Source of the DNA: Levilactobacillus koreensis JCM 16448
GTDB taxonomy: Bacteria > Bacillota > Bacilli > Lactobacillales > Lactobacillaceae
Direction: 5' to 3'
DNA length: 36,807 nucleotides
NCBI RefSeq assembly: GCF_001435525.1
Contig: NZ_AZDP01000119.1
Coordinates: 8,615-45,421, forward strand
Both the position numbers and the translations under genes were made by a program. Below, in pieces: positions 31,238 to 36,807 of the stretch. The first letter of the stretch is position 1, and every line of letters begins with the position of its first letter. Under the pieces are notes generated by a model that saw only the letters and a list, made by a program, of their open reading frames with translations, searched no databases and was not told where the DNA came from.

Positions 31238-31266
31238 AGTTTAAACCAAAAATTTTACCCGGTCAA
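31238..31266 (-). promoter_or_regulatory. promoter of the gln operon
   Basis: On the minus strand TTGACC (31266-31261) and TAAACT (31243-31238) are 17 bp apart. The leader to ATG 31106 contains TAGCGC/GCGCTA arms and an AAGC...GCTT hairpin; no known riboswitch or T-box motif was recognised. Confidence 0.6.
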
Positions 31267-31596
31267 AACAAACCGCTTGGGGTTCCCCAACCCCGGTGAC
31301 GATTTAAGGTCAAAAATATTAGATGTACCACGGTTTTGCGTCTCGAACCGAACATTAAAAGTTTTTTTCTGGACCCCCAGCAACTGGTCTAACCACCGGT
31401 CGCTCTAAGTTTGATTGTCCGTATCGTTTTTAGCTGACACCACCATGTTAGCCACACAGCCTGTTTTCAGGTTACACCATCACCTGCAGATTGGTTAATT
31501 CACATACTAGGTAACCCTTTTGATGAAACTCTTCCTATTAAATAGTTTCAAAGTCCATGTATGGCGGTAATGGTACCGTTTACTTTCTATTTCGTT

Positions 31597-31668
31597 GGCT
31601 GTCAGATATGGGGGCCTCGAACAGTGCGCACCTGATCCCATATCCGGTGACCTCTCGACTTACATGGC
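31597..31668 (+). repeat. R2 dispersed repeat, internally deleted copy
   Basis: It begins GGCTGTCAGATATGGG, keeps AACAGTGC, then jumps to CCTGATCCCATATCCGG and CCTCTCGACTTACATG. These match both outer blocks of the 26134-26289 copy in the same order, with about 85 bp of interior missing. GATATGGG can still pair with CCCATATC. Confidence 0.7.
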
Positions 31669-31756
31669 GGTTCTCTGACAACTCCCTAACCTTCGTCATC
31701 CGGTTGGGACAAATTTCGTAGAGCACATGCAGGTTTCAACGACTAGCTTAGTACAG

Positions 31757-31778
31757 AACACAATCAGCCGGAGTGTGG
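31757..31778 (+). repeat. R1 dispersed repeat, minimal end-to-end remnant F
   Basis: AACACAATC, the left end of the full copies, is joined directly to AGCCGGAGTGTGG, the right end (AGCCGGAGTGCGG in copy A). Only 22 bp remain; assignment rests on matching both ends. Confidence 0.5.
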
Positions 31779-31789
31779 ACAGTTCACGC

Positions 31790-31826
31790 AAAAAAGCCAC
31801 CTGACCGAATTGGGCAGGTGGCTAAA
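31790..31826 (-). terminator. terminator after the unknown membrane protein gene
   Basis: AGCCACCTG and CAGGTGGCT form a perfect 9-bp stem; the minus strand reads out into TTTTTT. Confidence 0.9.
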
Positions 31827-31836
31827 AACACTAACT

Positions 31837-32811
31837 TTAATGGTGGTAACGTGAGGTCCGCGTCATTGGTTCTGAATCCGAGTCTGAACCCGCATCGCGT
31901 TCCGCTGACCGAGACGTGCGACTCATTGTGCCTGGTTCGTCGTAACGTGACACCCGCGTGTTAGCAGTGGGCGTTGTCAGCGGTTCTTGCGGCTGATCAT
32001 CGCTCTGGTGCTTATAAGCCAATTGAACGGCTACGGTAAACGGATTATCTTGTTCGATCAGGTTCGTCCGACCGAGCACCTTGAAGGGGCCCCCCACCAA
32101 CGTAGCGTTGGCGAGGTACAGTTCAAATTGGTCACAAACGTCAGCGACATTCTGTAACCCAACCGTACTAACGACCCCCACCCGCTGTTTTTCGGCCTGA
32201 TTGATGCCGGCGTACACGACGAGTTGGTTATTTTCGGTCTGCATTTCAAAGTAAGGAATTAAGACGCCAGGACCCGAAGCATAGACTGGCTTGCCTAAGC
32301 GTTGGGTCTGTTCCATAATTTCTCGATCGCCTAATCCAGAGTAGTCGAGTTGCAACAACTGATTCTGCTGCAAGCGCGTGGCTAGTTGCTGGATACTTGC
32401 CGTTTCCGTTGCCGACGACGTTAACTTACCGGGCAAAATCTTCTTTTCATCAAAGTACCCGTTGGCTGGAATATTGCGGCCACCTCGTACCATCGGCTTG
32501 GTATCCTCAAGGTCGGCATCTTTCGGTTTCATGTGTAATAATTTCTCGATTTTTGGTGAAATATCGAACGGCGCCTTTTTGGTCGTGAAATAGTAAACGG
32601 TGTTGAGATAGACAAAGTAGATCATAATCAATGCCACCAGCAGAATCAACAGTCCCCAGAATGGGTGACCATTTTGCAGGTAACGAACGGCGATATAAAA
32701 CAGATATAGATCGCCCAACGCCCCTAAAATCACGTAAATGCGGTTCTTGATCTTAACACTAACGTTGATATAGCCCAGATAGTGGTTGACCATGTCAAGG
32801 AAACTAAGCAT
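31837..32811 (-). CDS. membrane protein of unknown function with two N-terminal helices
   Basis: I do not recognise a function. In 324 residues there are two membrane helices at about 25-46 and 50-72, then a soluble part at 73-260 (TKKAPFDISPKIEKLL..., GLGDREIMEQTQRLGKPVY, PYFEMQTENNQLVVYAGINQ). A polar, probably disordered tail at about 275-324 is rich in Thr, Ser, Arg and Asp (SRYDEPGTMSRTSRSAERD...SRYHH), with SRY twice. It lies 21 nt downstream of the Ser/Thr/Asp-rich protein gene and is probably cotranscribed. The pair looks like a conserved lactobacillar surface or envelope module, but that is an inference. Confidence 0.75.
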   Translation of the reverse strand: MLSFLDMVNHYLGYINVSVKIKNRIYVILGALGDLYLFYIAVRYLQNGHPFWGLLILLVALIMIYFVYLNTVYYFTTKKAPFDISPKIEKLLHMKPKDADLEDTKPMVRGGRNIPANGYFDEKKILPGKLTSSATETASIQQLATRLQQNQLLQLDYSGLGDREIMEQTQRLGKPVYASGPGVLIPYFEMQTENNQLVVYAGINQAEKQRVGVVSTVGLQNVADVCDQFELYLANATLVGGPFKVLGRTNLIEQDNPFTVAVQLAYKHQSDDQPQEPLTTPTANTRVSRYDEPGTMSRTSRSAERDAGSDSDSEPMTRTSRYHH

Positions 32812-32832
32812 GTTGCGGTCCCCCTTTCTTCA

Positions 32833-33363
32833 TTATTGACCCGTGGTGTCGTTGGTGTTAGCCGTACTATGACTGTACGTGCTAGCTCCGGTGTCATCGT
32901 TGGTCGTCGTGGTATCGTCACTAGCTGAGTTCGTCGACTCCTCAGTCGTGGTGTTGTCATTAGTCGTGGTGGAACTAGCCACACTGGATGACGCCTTCTT
33001 CTTAGACGTTGTGGTTCCCGTGCTACCAGTGGTCCCCGTCGTGGTGCCCGTCTCTGATTCAGACGTGCTGTCCGCCGTTGAACTCTGCGTATCCGTTGAG
33101 GAACTGTCTTCCGACGAGTCCTTATCCTTACTACTACTCTTAGAAGAATCGGAATCCTTCTTCTTATCACTATCGTCGCTCGACTTCTTCTTGGAGTCAC
33201 TGGATGACATCCCGCTAACTAGCGATGAACTCGTCGTTGAGACCCGCGACGCCCCTTCATTGGTCTTCGTCACGGTGTTGGTAACCACATTGGTCGCTCC
33301 CAGGGCTAAGGCCATCGAGACAATCGCAAATGGCGTGATAAATGGTGGTGTCCGGTACGCCAT
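32833..33363 (-). CDS. Ser/Thr/Asp-rich low-complexity protein with one N-terminal membrane segment
   Basis: The product is 176 residues. Residues 6-32 (PPFITPFAIVSMALALGATNVVTNTV) form a single hydrophobic segment, a signal anchor or signal peptide. The rest is almost only Ser, Thr, Asp, Lys, Glu, Gly and Asn: a Ser/Asp/Lys block (about 50-85), a Thr/Gly block (about 104-120) and a Thr/Asn/Asp block (about 130-170). This is typical of an exposed, disordered, perhaps glycosylated stalk. No LPxTG motif follows. The ribosome site GGGAGG supports ATG 33363. The plus-strand Val/Ser-rich frame here is an antisense shadow of the TCN-like codons. Function unknown. Confidence 0.7.
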   Translation of the reverse strand: MAYRTPPFITPFAIVSMALALGATNVVTNTVTKTNEGASRVSTTSSSLVSGMSSSDSKKKSSDDSDKKKDSDSSKSSSKDKDSSEDSSSTDTQSSTADSTSESETGTTTGTTGSTGTTTSKKKASSSVASSTTTNDNTTTEESTNSASDDTTTTNDDTGASTYSHSTANTNDTTGQ

Positions 33364-33443
33364 GTTACATTCCTCCCTACATTACATTGTTTCTTATTAA
33401 AATCATTATCCCACGGTAAAACGAAAATACTATCAAAATTCTC

Positions 33444-33902
33444 TTAATTTTTCACTAAGGCCGCTTCGGTCACGCCAGCCGCCTTGCACTCGGCACACAG
33501 GCCGTACAGTTCAAAGCTGTGTCCAGCAATTTCACAACCGGGTAATTGGGCCGTGAAAAAGTCCATTGGACACATCTGTAACTCGATGACCTTACCACAA
33601 TTTTGACAAATAAAGTGGTGATGATGTTGATGATGAAAGTCACACTGGTACTTGACCCGCGCACGTTCCTGTTCCGTGTTCTGTTCAACGATGCCCACTT
33701 CCTCGAATTCCTTCAGGTTGCGATAAACCGTGTTATGGCTCATTCCAGGAAATTCGGTGCGCATGAAAGCATCGACGGTCACCACATCCGTGTAATGACC
33801 TTGGTTGGTCAACAAAAACTCTAAGAGTGCGTGCCGTTGCTTAGTCAGCTTTAACTTGTTCTTTTTTAAAATAGCCACAGCGGCGGATAAAGATTCTGCC
33901 AT
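33444..33902 (-). CDS. Fur-family metalloregulator
   Basis: The 152-residue DNA-binding repressor responds to metal or peroxide. The winged helix covers about 1-85, with recognition helix GMSHNTVYRNLKEFEEVG. The hinge and dimer domain has the metal-binding HHQHHHHFICQNCGKVIEL and the second zinc cysteine pair CAEC near the end, so the structural Zn site (CxxC plus CxxC) is complete. Fur, Zur and PerR are hard to separate; the continuous histidines are compatible with Fur or Zur. AAGGAGG precedes the ATG. The gene lies downstream of the Nudix and guanylate-kinase-like genes, and no terminator is visible between, so read-through is possible. Confidence 0.9.
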   Translation of the reverse strand: MAESLSAAVAILKKNKLKLTKQRHALLEFLLTNQGHYTDVVTVDAFMRTEFPGMSHNTVYRNLKEFEEVGIVEQNTEQERARVKYQCDFHHQHHHHFICQNCGKVIELQMCPMDFFTAQLPGCEIAGHSFELYGLCAECKAAGVTEAALVKN

Positions 33903-34015
33903 GATGGGCGGCCTCCTTGTTTATTTTTATTATGGTTTGACTTGCTAAGTTTTGACGTACTGCAGCTGCTCAGCCACTCAGCGCCCTGTAAGTGTCGCAT
34001 ACTTTTCTAATTAAC

Positions 34016-34591
34016 TCAACTATCGACTACTTCACCGTGTTCCAGGCGGTCCATCAGCTCATCCAGCTTGATCTGTGTCTGTTGCCAGTTGTCATTATTC
34101 AACTGAATAGCGCGCCCGCGTAAAGCCAGCGGCATCGTTAAGTCACGACGATATTCTGGGCTGGCTAGACGGTTGGCCATCATGGTTTCATCGTCGCCCC
34201 GTTTGCTCAAGCGGTGCGCTAATTTTCCGGAATCACTGACCGTCAAAAAAACAATGACTGCCTGACTGCCGAGTTCATCTGCATAGGTGATGGCGCCCTT
34301 GCCGTCCAGCACGATGGTCGCAAATTCCGCCCGTTTGAGACCGGCGGCAATACCTTCCTGCGATGACCCGTAATGGTAGCCCGAATAGAGGACAGACTCC
34401 AAGTAGTGGTTCTTGGGAAAACTTTCTTCGGTCTCGAAATAGTAGTCGACACCATCGACTTCACCGGCACGTGGCGGCCGGGTGGTGTGCGTAATAATCT
34501 TCGTCGCCGGATAGTGGGTAATCAGGTAATCTTGAACGGTGGTCTTGCCGGTCCCCGTTGCTCCGGTAATCACCAACACTTTACTCTGCAT
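34016..34591 (-). CDS. guanylate-kinase-like P-loop protein (paralogue)
   Basis: The 191-residue protein starts MQSKVLVITGATGTGKTTVQ with the P-loop GATGTGKT at residues 10-17, and IITHTTRPPRAGEVDGVDYYFE is the GMP-binding region of guanylate kinase. YGSSQEGI corresponds to the YGT motif that contacts GMP. The C-terminal part is more divergent and the whole is shorter than housekeeping Gmk (about 205). It is probably a second, specialised nucleotide kinase. It overlaps the Nudix gene by 11 nt, so the two are coupled and may act in nucleotide sanitation together. Confidence 0.75.
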   Translation of the reverse strand: MQSKVLVITGATGTGKTTVQDYLITHYPATKIITHTTRPPRAGEVDGVDYYFETEESFPKNHYLESVLYSGYHYGSSQEGIAAGLKRAEFATIVLDGKGAITYADELGSQAVIVFLTVSDSGKLAHRLSKRGDDETMMANRLASPEYRRDLTMPLALRGRAIQLNNDNWQQTQIKLDELMDRLEHGEVVDS

Positions 34592-35003
34592 GGGTGTCCT
34601 CCAGGTACGTGTTCGCCTGGTCTAACAGGCCCTTTAAATTGTCATAACTCAGCGTCTCGCGGGCCGTTTGATAGCCAAACCAGCCGTATTCGCTGATTTC
34701 CTCAACCTGCCGCGTAACGGTCACGTCGGCTGGCACTTGTGACGTGTAGAGAACCACGTGCTTGTGATGGCCATTCTTCATATCATAGTCCAGATCAGCG
34801 TGGAACTCCGGATCGATGATCGCTTGAAGCTGAGTCTCCTCACGAATTTCTCTGACGGCCGTTTCGATAGCCGTCTCGTTGCCCTCCACGTGACCCTTGG
34901 GGAAGCCCCAGAAGTTACTGGTGGCACTCTTCAACAAGAGGTACTCCGGCTGGTTATTTTTTAAGCGGTAAACGACTGCGCCGCTAGCATTTTCGGTAAT
35001 CAT
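34581..35003 (-). CDS. Nudix hydrolase (Ap4A-type)
   Basis: The 140-residue hydrolase carries the Nudix box GHVEGNETAIETAVREIREE followed by TQL; the last glycine of GX5EX7REUXEEXGU is replaced by Gln, while all catalytic glutamates are present. WGFPKGHVEGNET is the hallmark of asymmetric bis(5'-nucleosyl)-tetraphosphatases, and the fold starts with a strand (SGAVVYRL). It probably removes dinucleoside polyphosphates or damaged nucleotides. GAGGAGGG precedes the ATG; the stop overlaps the guanylate-kinase-like gene by 11 nt. Confidence 0.88.
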   Translation of the reverse strand: MITENASGAVVYRLKNNQPEYLLLKSATSNFWGFPKGHVEGNETAIETAVREIREETQLQAIIDPEFHADLDYDMKNGHHKHVVLYTSQVPADVTVTRQVEEISEYGWFGYQTARETLSYDNLKGLLDQANTYLEDTHAE

Positions 35004-35111
35004 GGCAAATTGCCCTCCTCGGATTTGAATAGACTTCCTCTATTTTAAATCGAAAACGGCGCTGACGGGTAAAATTTAACTGCATTTCTCAAAAAGTCTG
35101 GTTAACTCTCA

Positions 35112-35141
35112 TTGACTTTTAATTTATCCCTAGGGTACACT
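35112..35141 (+). promoter_or_regulatory. promoter of the APC amino-acid permease gene
   Basis: TTGACT (35112-35117) and TACACT (35136-35141) are 18 bp apart. It would give a leader of about 195 nt that includes the 35209-35235 hairpin. Confidence 0.6.
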
Positions 35142-35208
35142 ATGCGAGACATCCCATTTTGAACCGTTTCCAGTCGTTTAATGTGGGGGAAATCGTCATT
35201 TAGAAAAA

Positions 35209-35235
35209 ATATTATGGGACGTATCCTCATAATAT
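35209..35235 (+). promoter_or_regulatory. long hairpin in the permease leader
   Basis: ATATTATGGGA and TCC-T-CATAATAT form an 11-bp stem with one bulged T and loop CGTA. No T-run follows, so it is not a terminator. It ends 3 nt before a second -10-like TACAAT. Confidence 0.5.
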
Positions 35236-35343
35236 GTATACAATAGGTTTAAACTAGTTCGTTTTATCCGTATCGGTGGCGCCAAACTCACGCTGACACT
35301 CGGAACGGCTAGTCGAGCTACATACTAGCATAGGAGGCTTTTT

Positions 35344-36738
35344 ATGGGACTTTCGCGAATATTTCGCCGCGAACGCTTAGACAACTACTTAAAGAGTGAC
35401 CAGCACTTTGCCAAAACCATGTCGGCAAAGGACCTGATGTCACTCGGAATCGGTGCCGTGATTGGAACGGGGATCTTCATCCTCCCCGGGACCATCGCCG
35501 CGCAATATAGCGGCCCCGGCATCGTTCTATCCTTTCTCATCGCGGCCATCGTGTGTTCCACCGCGGCCATGTGTTACGCGGAGTTCGCCTCCGTTTTACC
35601 CGTCGCAGGGTCAGCCTATTCATACGGCAATCTGGTCTTTGGCGAAATCATTGGCTGGGTGCTGGGGTGGGCTTTGATTCTAGAATACGTGTTGGCGGTT
35701 GCGGCCGTGGCCAATGCCTTCGGCGCGTATTTCAAATCATTTCTGGCCGGCTTTCACCTCAACATCCCCACGGCAATCTCCGGGCCTTTTGACCCGGGCA
35801 ACGGGACGTACGGCAACCTCGTCGCTATTCTGGTGGTCTTCTTCATCAGTTGGCTGTTAAATCGGGGGATGCGCGAGTCGATGCGAATCAACAACGCCAT
35901 CGTTATCGTTAAAATTGCTATCATTATTTTATTCGTGGTCGTGGGAATGTTCTACGTCAAGCCCAGCAACTGGCAACCCTTCGCGCCGTTTGGGTCCAAA
36001 GGAATCTTGCGGGGCGCATCGACCGTCTTCTTCGCCTACCTGGGTTTCGATGTGGTCTCCGCATCCGCCGCCGAGGTGAAGAACCCCAAGAAGAATATGC
36101 CGATTGGGATCATCGGCACATTGATCGTTGCCACGGTACTGTACATGCTGGTCGCCATCGTGCTGACCGGGATGGTGCACTACACCAAGCTTAACGTTGC
36201 CGACCCCGTTGCCTTTGCGCTGACGCTGGTTCATCAAAACTGGACGTCCGGAATCATTTCCCTCGGGGCGTTGGCCGGCATGTTTACCATGATGGTCACC
36301 ATGATCTACAGCTCGTCACGCCTGATCTACTCGGTCGGTCGTGACGGCCTGTTGCCGAAGTTCTTGGGTAAGATCGACGAAAAGACTGGGACGCCCAAGC
36401 ATAGTTTGGCCGTGATCACCGTAGTTATTGCGTTACTGGGTGGTTTCGTCCCACTGGCCCAGCTGACCAATCTGGTTAACATCGGGACGTTAGTGGCCTT
36501 CCTGTTCGTTTCATTTGGGATCATCCGCCTGCGCCACCTGAAGGACCTGCCCCAAAACTCCGGGTTCAAGGTCCCCTTCTATCCCGTCTTACCCATCATC
36601 TCTGGGCTACTGTGTTTTTACATGATGCTCCAACTTCCAGCGGAGACCTGGATCGCATCATCCATCTGGTTCGCATTAGGCCTGATCATCTACTTCAGCT
36701 ATGGATTGCGTCACAGTCGATTGAACGACCAGGTTTAG
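35344..36738 (+). CDS. APC-family amino-acid permease (YfnA-like)
   Basis: The 464-residue amino-acid permease has 12 membrane helices. GIGAVIGTGIFILPG at residues 36-50 is the unwound first helix that binds the amino and carboxyl groups of the substrate. YAEFASVLPVAGSAYSYG marks helix 3, and FFAYLGFDVVSASAAEVKNP helix 6 and its loop, all as in cationic amino-acid transporter-like YfnA. AGGAGG lies 7 nt upstream of ATG 35344. The substrate is not decidable; cationic, branched or broad specificity all occur. No terminator is seen before the R1 copy that begins 21 nt after the stop. Confidence 0.92.
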   Translation: MGLSRIFRRERLDNYLKSDQHFAKTMSAKDLMSLGIGAVIGTGIFILPGTIAAQYSGPGIVLSFLIAAIVCSTAAMCYAEFASVLPVAGSAYSYGNLVFGEIIGWVLGWALILEYVLAVAAVANAFGAYFKSFLAGFHLNIPTAISGPFDPGNGTYGNLVAILVVFFISWLLNRGMRESMRINNAIVIVKIAIIILFVVVGMFYVKPSNWQPFAPFGSKGILRGASTVFFAYLGFDVVSASAAEVKNPKKNMPIGIIGTLIVATVLYMLVAIVLTGMVHYTKLNVADPVAFALTLVHQNWTSGIISLGALAGMFTMMVTMIYSSSRLIYSVGRDGLLPKFLGKIDEKTGTPKHSLAVITVVIALLGGFVPLAQLTNLVNIGTLVAFLFVSFGIIRLRHLKDLPQNSGFKVPFYPVLPIISGLLCFYMMLQLPAETWIASSIWFALGLIIYFSYGLRHSRLNDQV

Positions 36739-36759
36739 TGTAAATTGTGCTTGGCTGGT

Positions 36760-36807
36760 CGCACTGCGGCTGCCAGGGATTCCGCCTGCTGTGGGGACGC
36801 TTCAGAC
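36760..36807 (-). repeat. R1 dispersed repeat, right-end copy D, cut by window edge
   Basis: On the minus strand it reads GTCTGAAGCGTCCCCACAGC and on through AATCCCTGGCAGCCGCAGTG to CGAC, identical to copies B and C apart from a few positions. The copy continues beyond the window, so it may be full length. Confidence 0.85.

Larger units (their letters stand above)
31107..31836. other. 730-nt gap upstream of glnQ with R2 and R1 remnants
   Basis: It holds the gln leader and promoter, then about 330 nt (31267-31596) with no gene, R2 short copy (31597-31668), R1 copy F (31757-31778) and the terminator at 31790-31826. A GGGGTT/AACCCC hairpin lies at about 31281-31298, just upstream of the promoter. 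Confidence 0.6.
35004..35343. other. 340-nt divergent gap with permease promoter and a leader hairpin
   Basis: It holds the permease promoter at 35112-35141, a hairpin at 35209-35235 and a second AT-rich -10-like TACAAT at 35239-35244. No gene is seen. No lysine riboswitch or T-box motif was recognised in the leader. Confidence 0.55.

Noticed and set aside
32879-33400. 173-codon plus-strand Val/Ser/Leu-rich frame
   Set aside because: It is the antisense shadow of the Ser/Thr/Asp-rich gene, whose repeated codons leave the opposite strand open; no ribosome site.
1-36807. CRISPR array, tRNA, rRNA, prophage or IS transposase
   Set aside because: No regularly spaced direct repeats, no tRNA-like cloverleaf noticed, and no integrase or transposase motif among the frames.

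Overview
The window looks like chromosome of a Lactobacillaceae bacterium, probably a heterofermentative lactobacillus of the Levilactobacillus type. That placement is an inference from protein style (PepN, a C69 dipeptidase, Opp, Gln transporters, HelD, a secreted HCxxGKDRTG phosphatase) and roughly 50% GC; no rRNA or marker gene is present to settle it. Most of it is ordinary core genome with short intergenic regions, strong AGGAGG ribosome sites, many extended -10 promoters (TGnTATAAT) and clear rho-independent terminators.

Layout. 1-746: a RelB/DinJ-YafQ-like toxin-antitoxin pair. 861-1736: secreted tyrosine phosphatase under a likely CcpA (cre) site. 1950-2693: voltage-gated-type K+ channel. 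2903-4306: C69 dipeptidase. 4345-5029: repeat-rich gap. 5030-6106: membrane-anchored permuted papain-like hydrolase. 6327-8861: pepN. 8939-9421: flavodoxin. 9628-9960: 3' remnant of uxuA. 10038-11594: guaA. 11784-13297: GNAT acetyltransferase plus coaA. 13474-13929: a small gene broken by an in-frame TGA, and a possible 32-residue membrane peptide. 14020-16314: helD. 16668-18524: CPA2 antiporter with RCK domains. 18911-19567: histidine phosphatase. 19770-25626: complete opp operon (oppA-B-C-D-F, minus strand). 26403-27680: hflX. 28202-31106: glnQ-glnH-glnM-glnP amino-acid importer (minus strand). 31837-35003: unknown membrane protein, Ser/Thr/Asp-rich surface-type protein, Fur-family regulator, guanylate-kinase-like protein and Nudix hydrolase. 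35344-36738: APC amino-acid permease.

Nitrogen acquisition is the main physiological theme: peptides enter through Opp, are cut by PepN and the C69 dipeptidase, and free amino acids enter through the Gln importer and the APC permease.

The least explained material is non-coding. Two families of dispersed, foldable repeats occupy the gaps. Family R1 (about 200 bp) has two full copies (4664-4867, 27940-28138), two right-end copies (19633-19699, and 36760-36807 cut by the window edge) and two internally deleted copies (25966-26012, 31757-31778). Family R2 has a full copy (26134-26289) and an internally deleted one (31597-31668). Stems are kept while loops change, a 4-nt loop indel breaks any reading frame, and deleted copies keep both ends. 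Both clear R2 copies lie 90-120 bp upstream of an R1 copy in the same orientation. This is the best candidate for something not yet described. No CRISPR array, prophage, transposase, rRNA or tRNA gene was seen.
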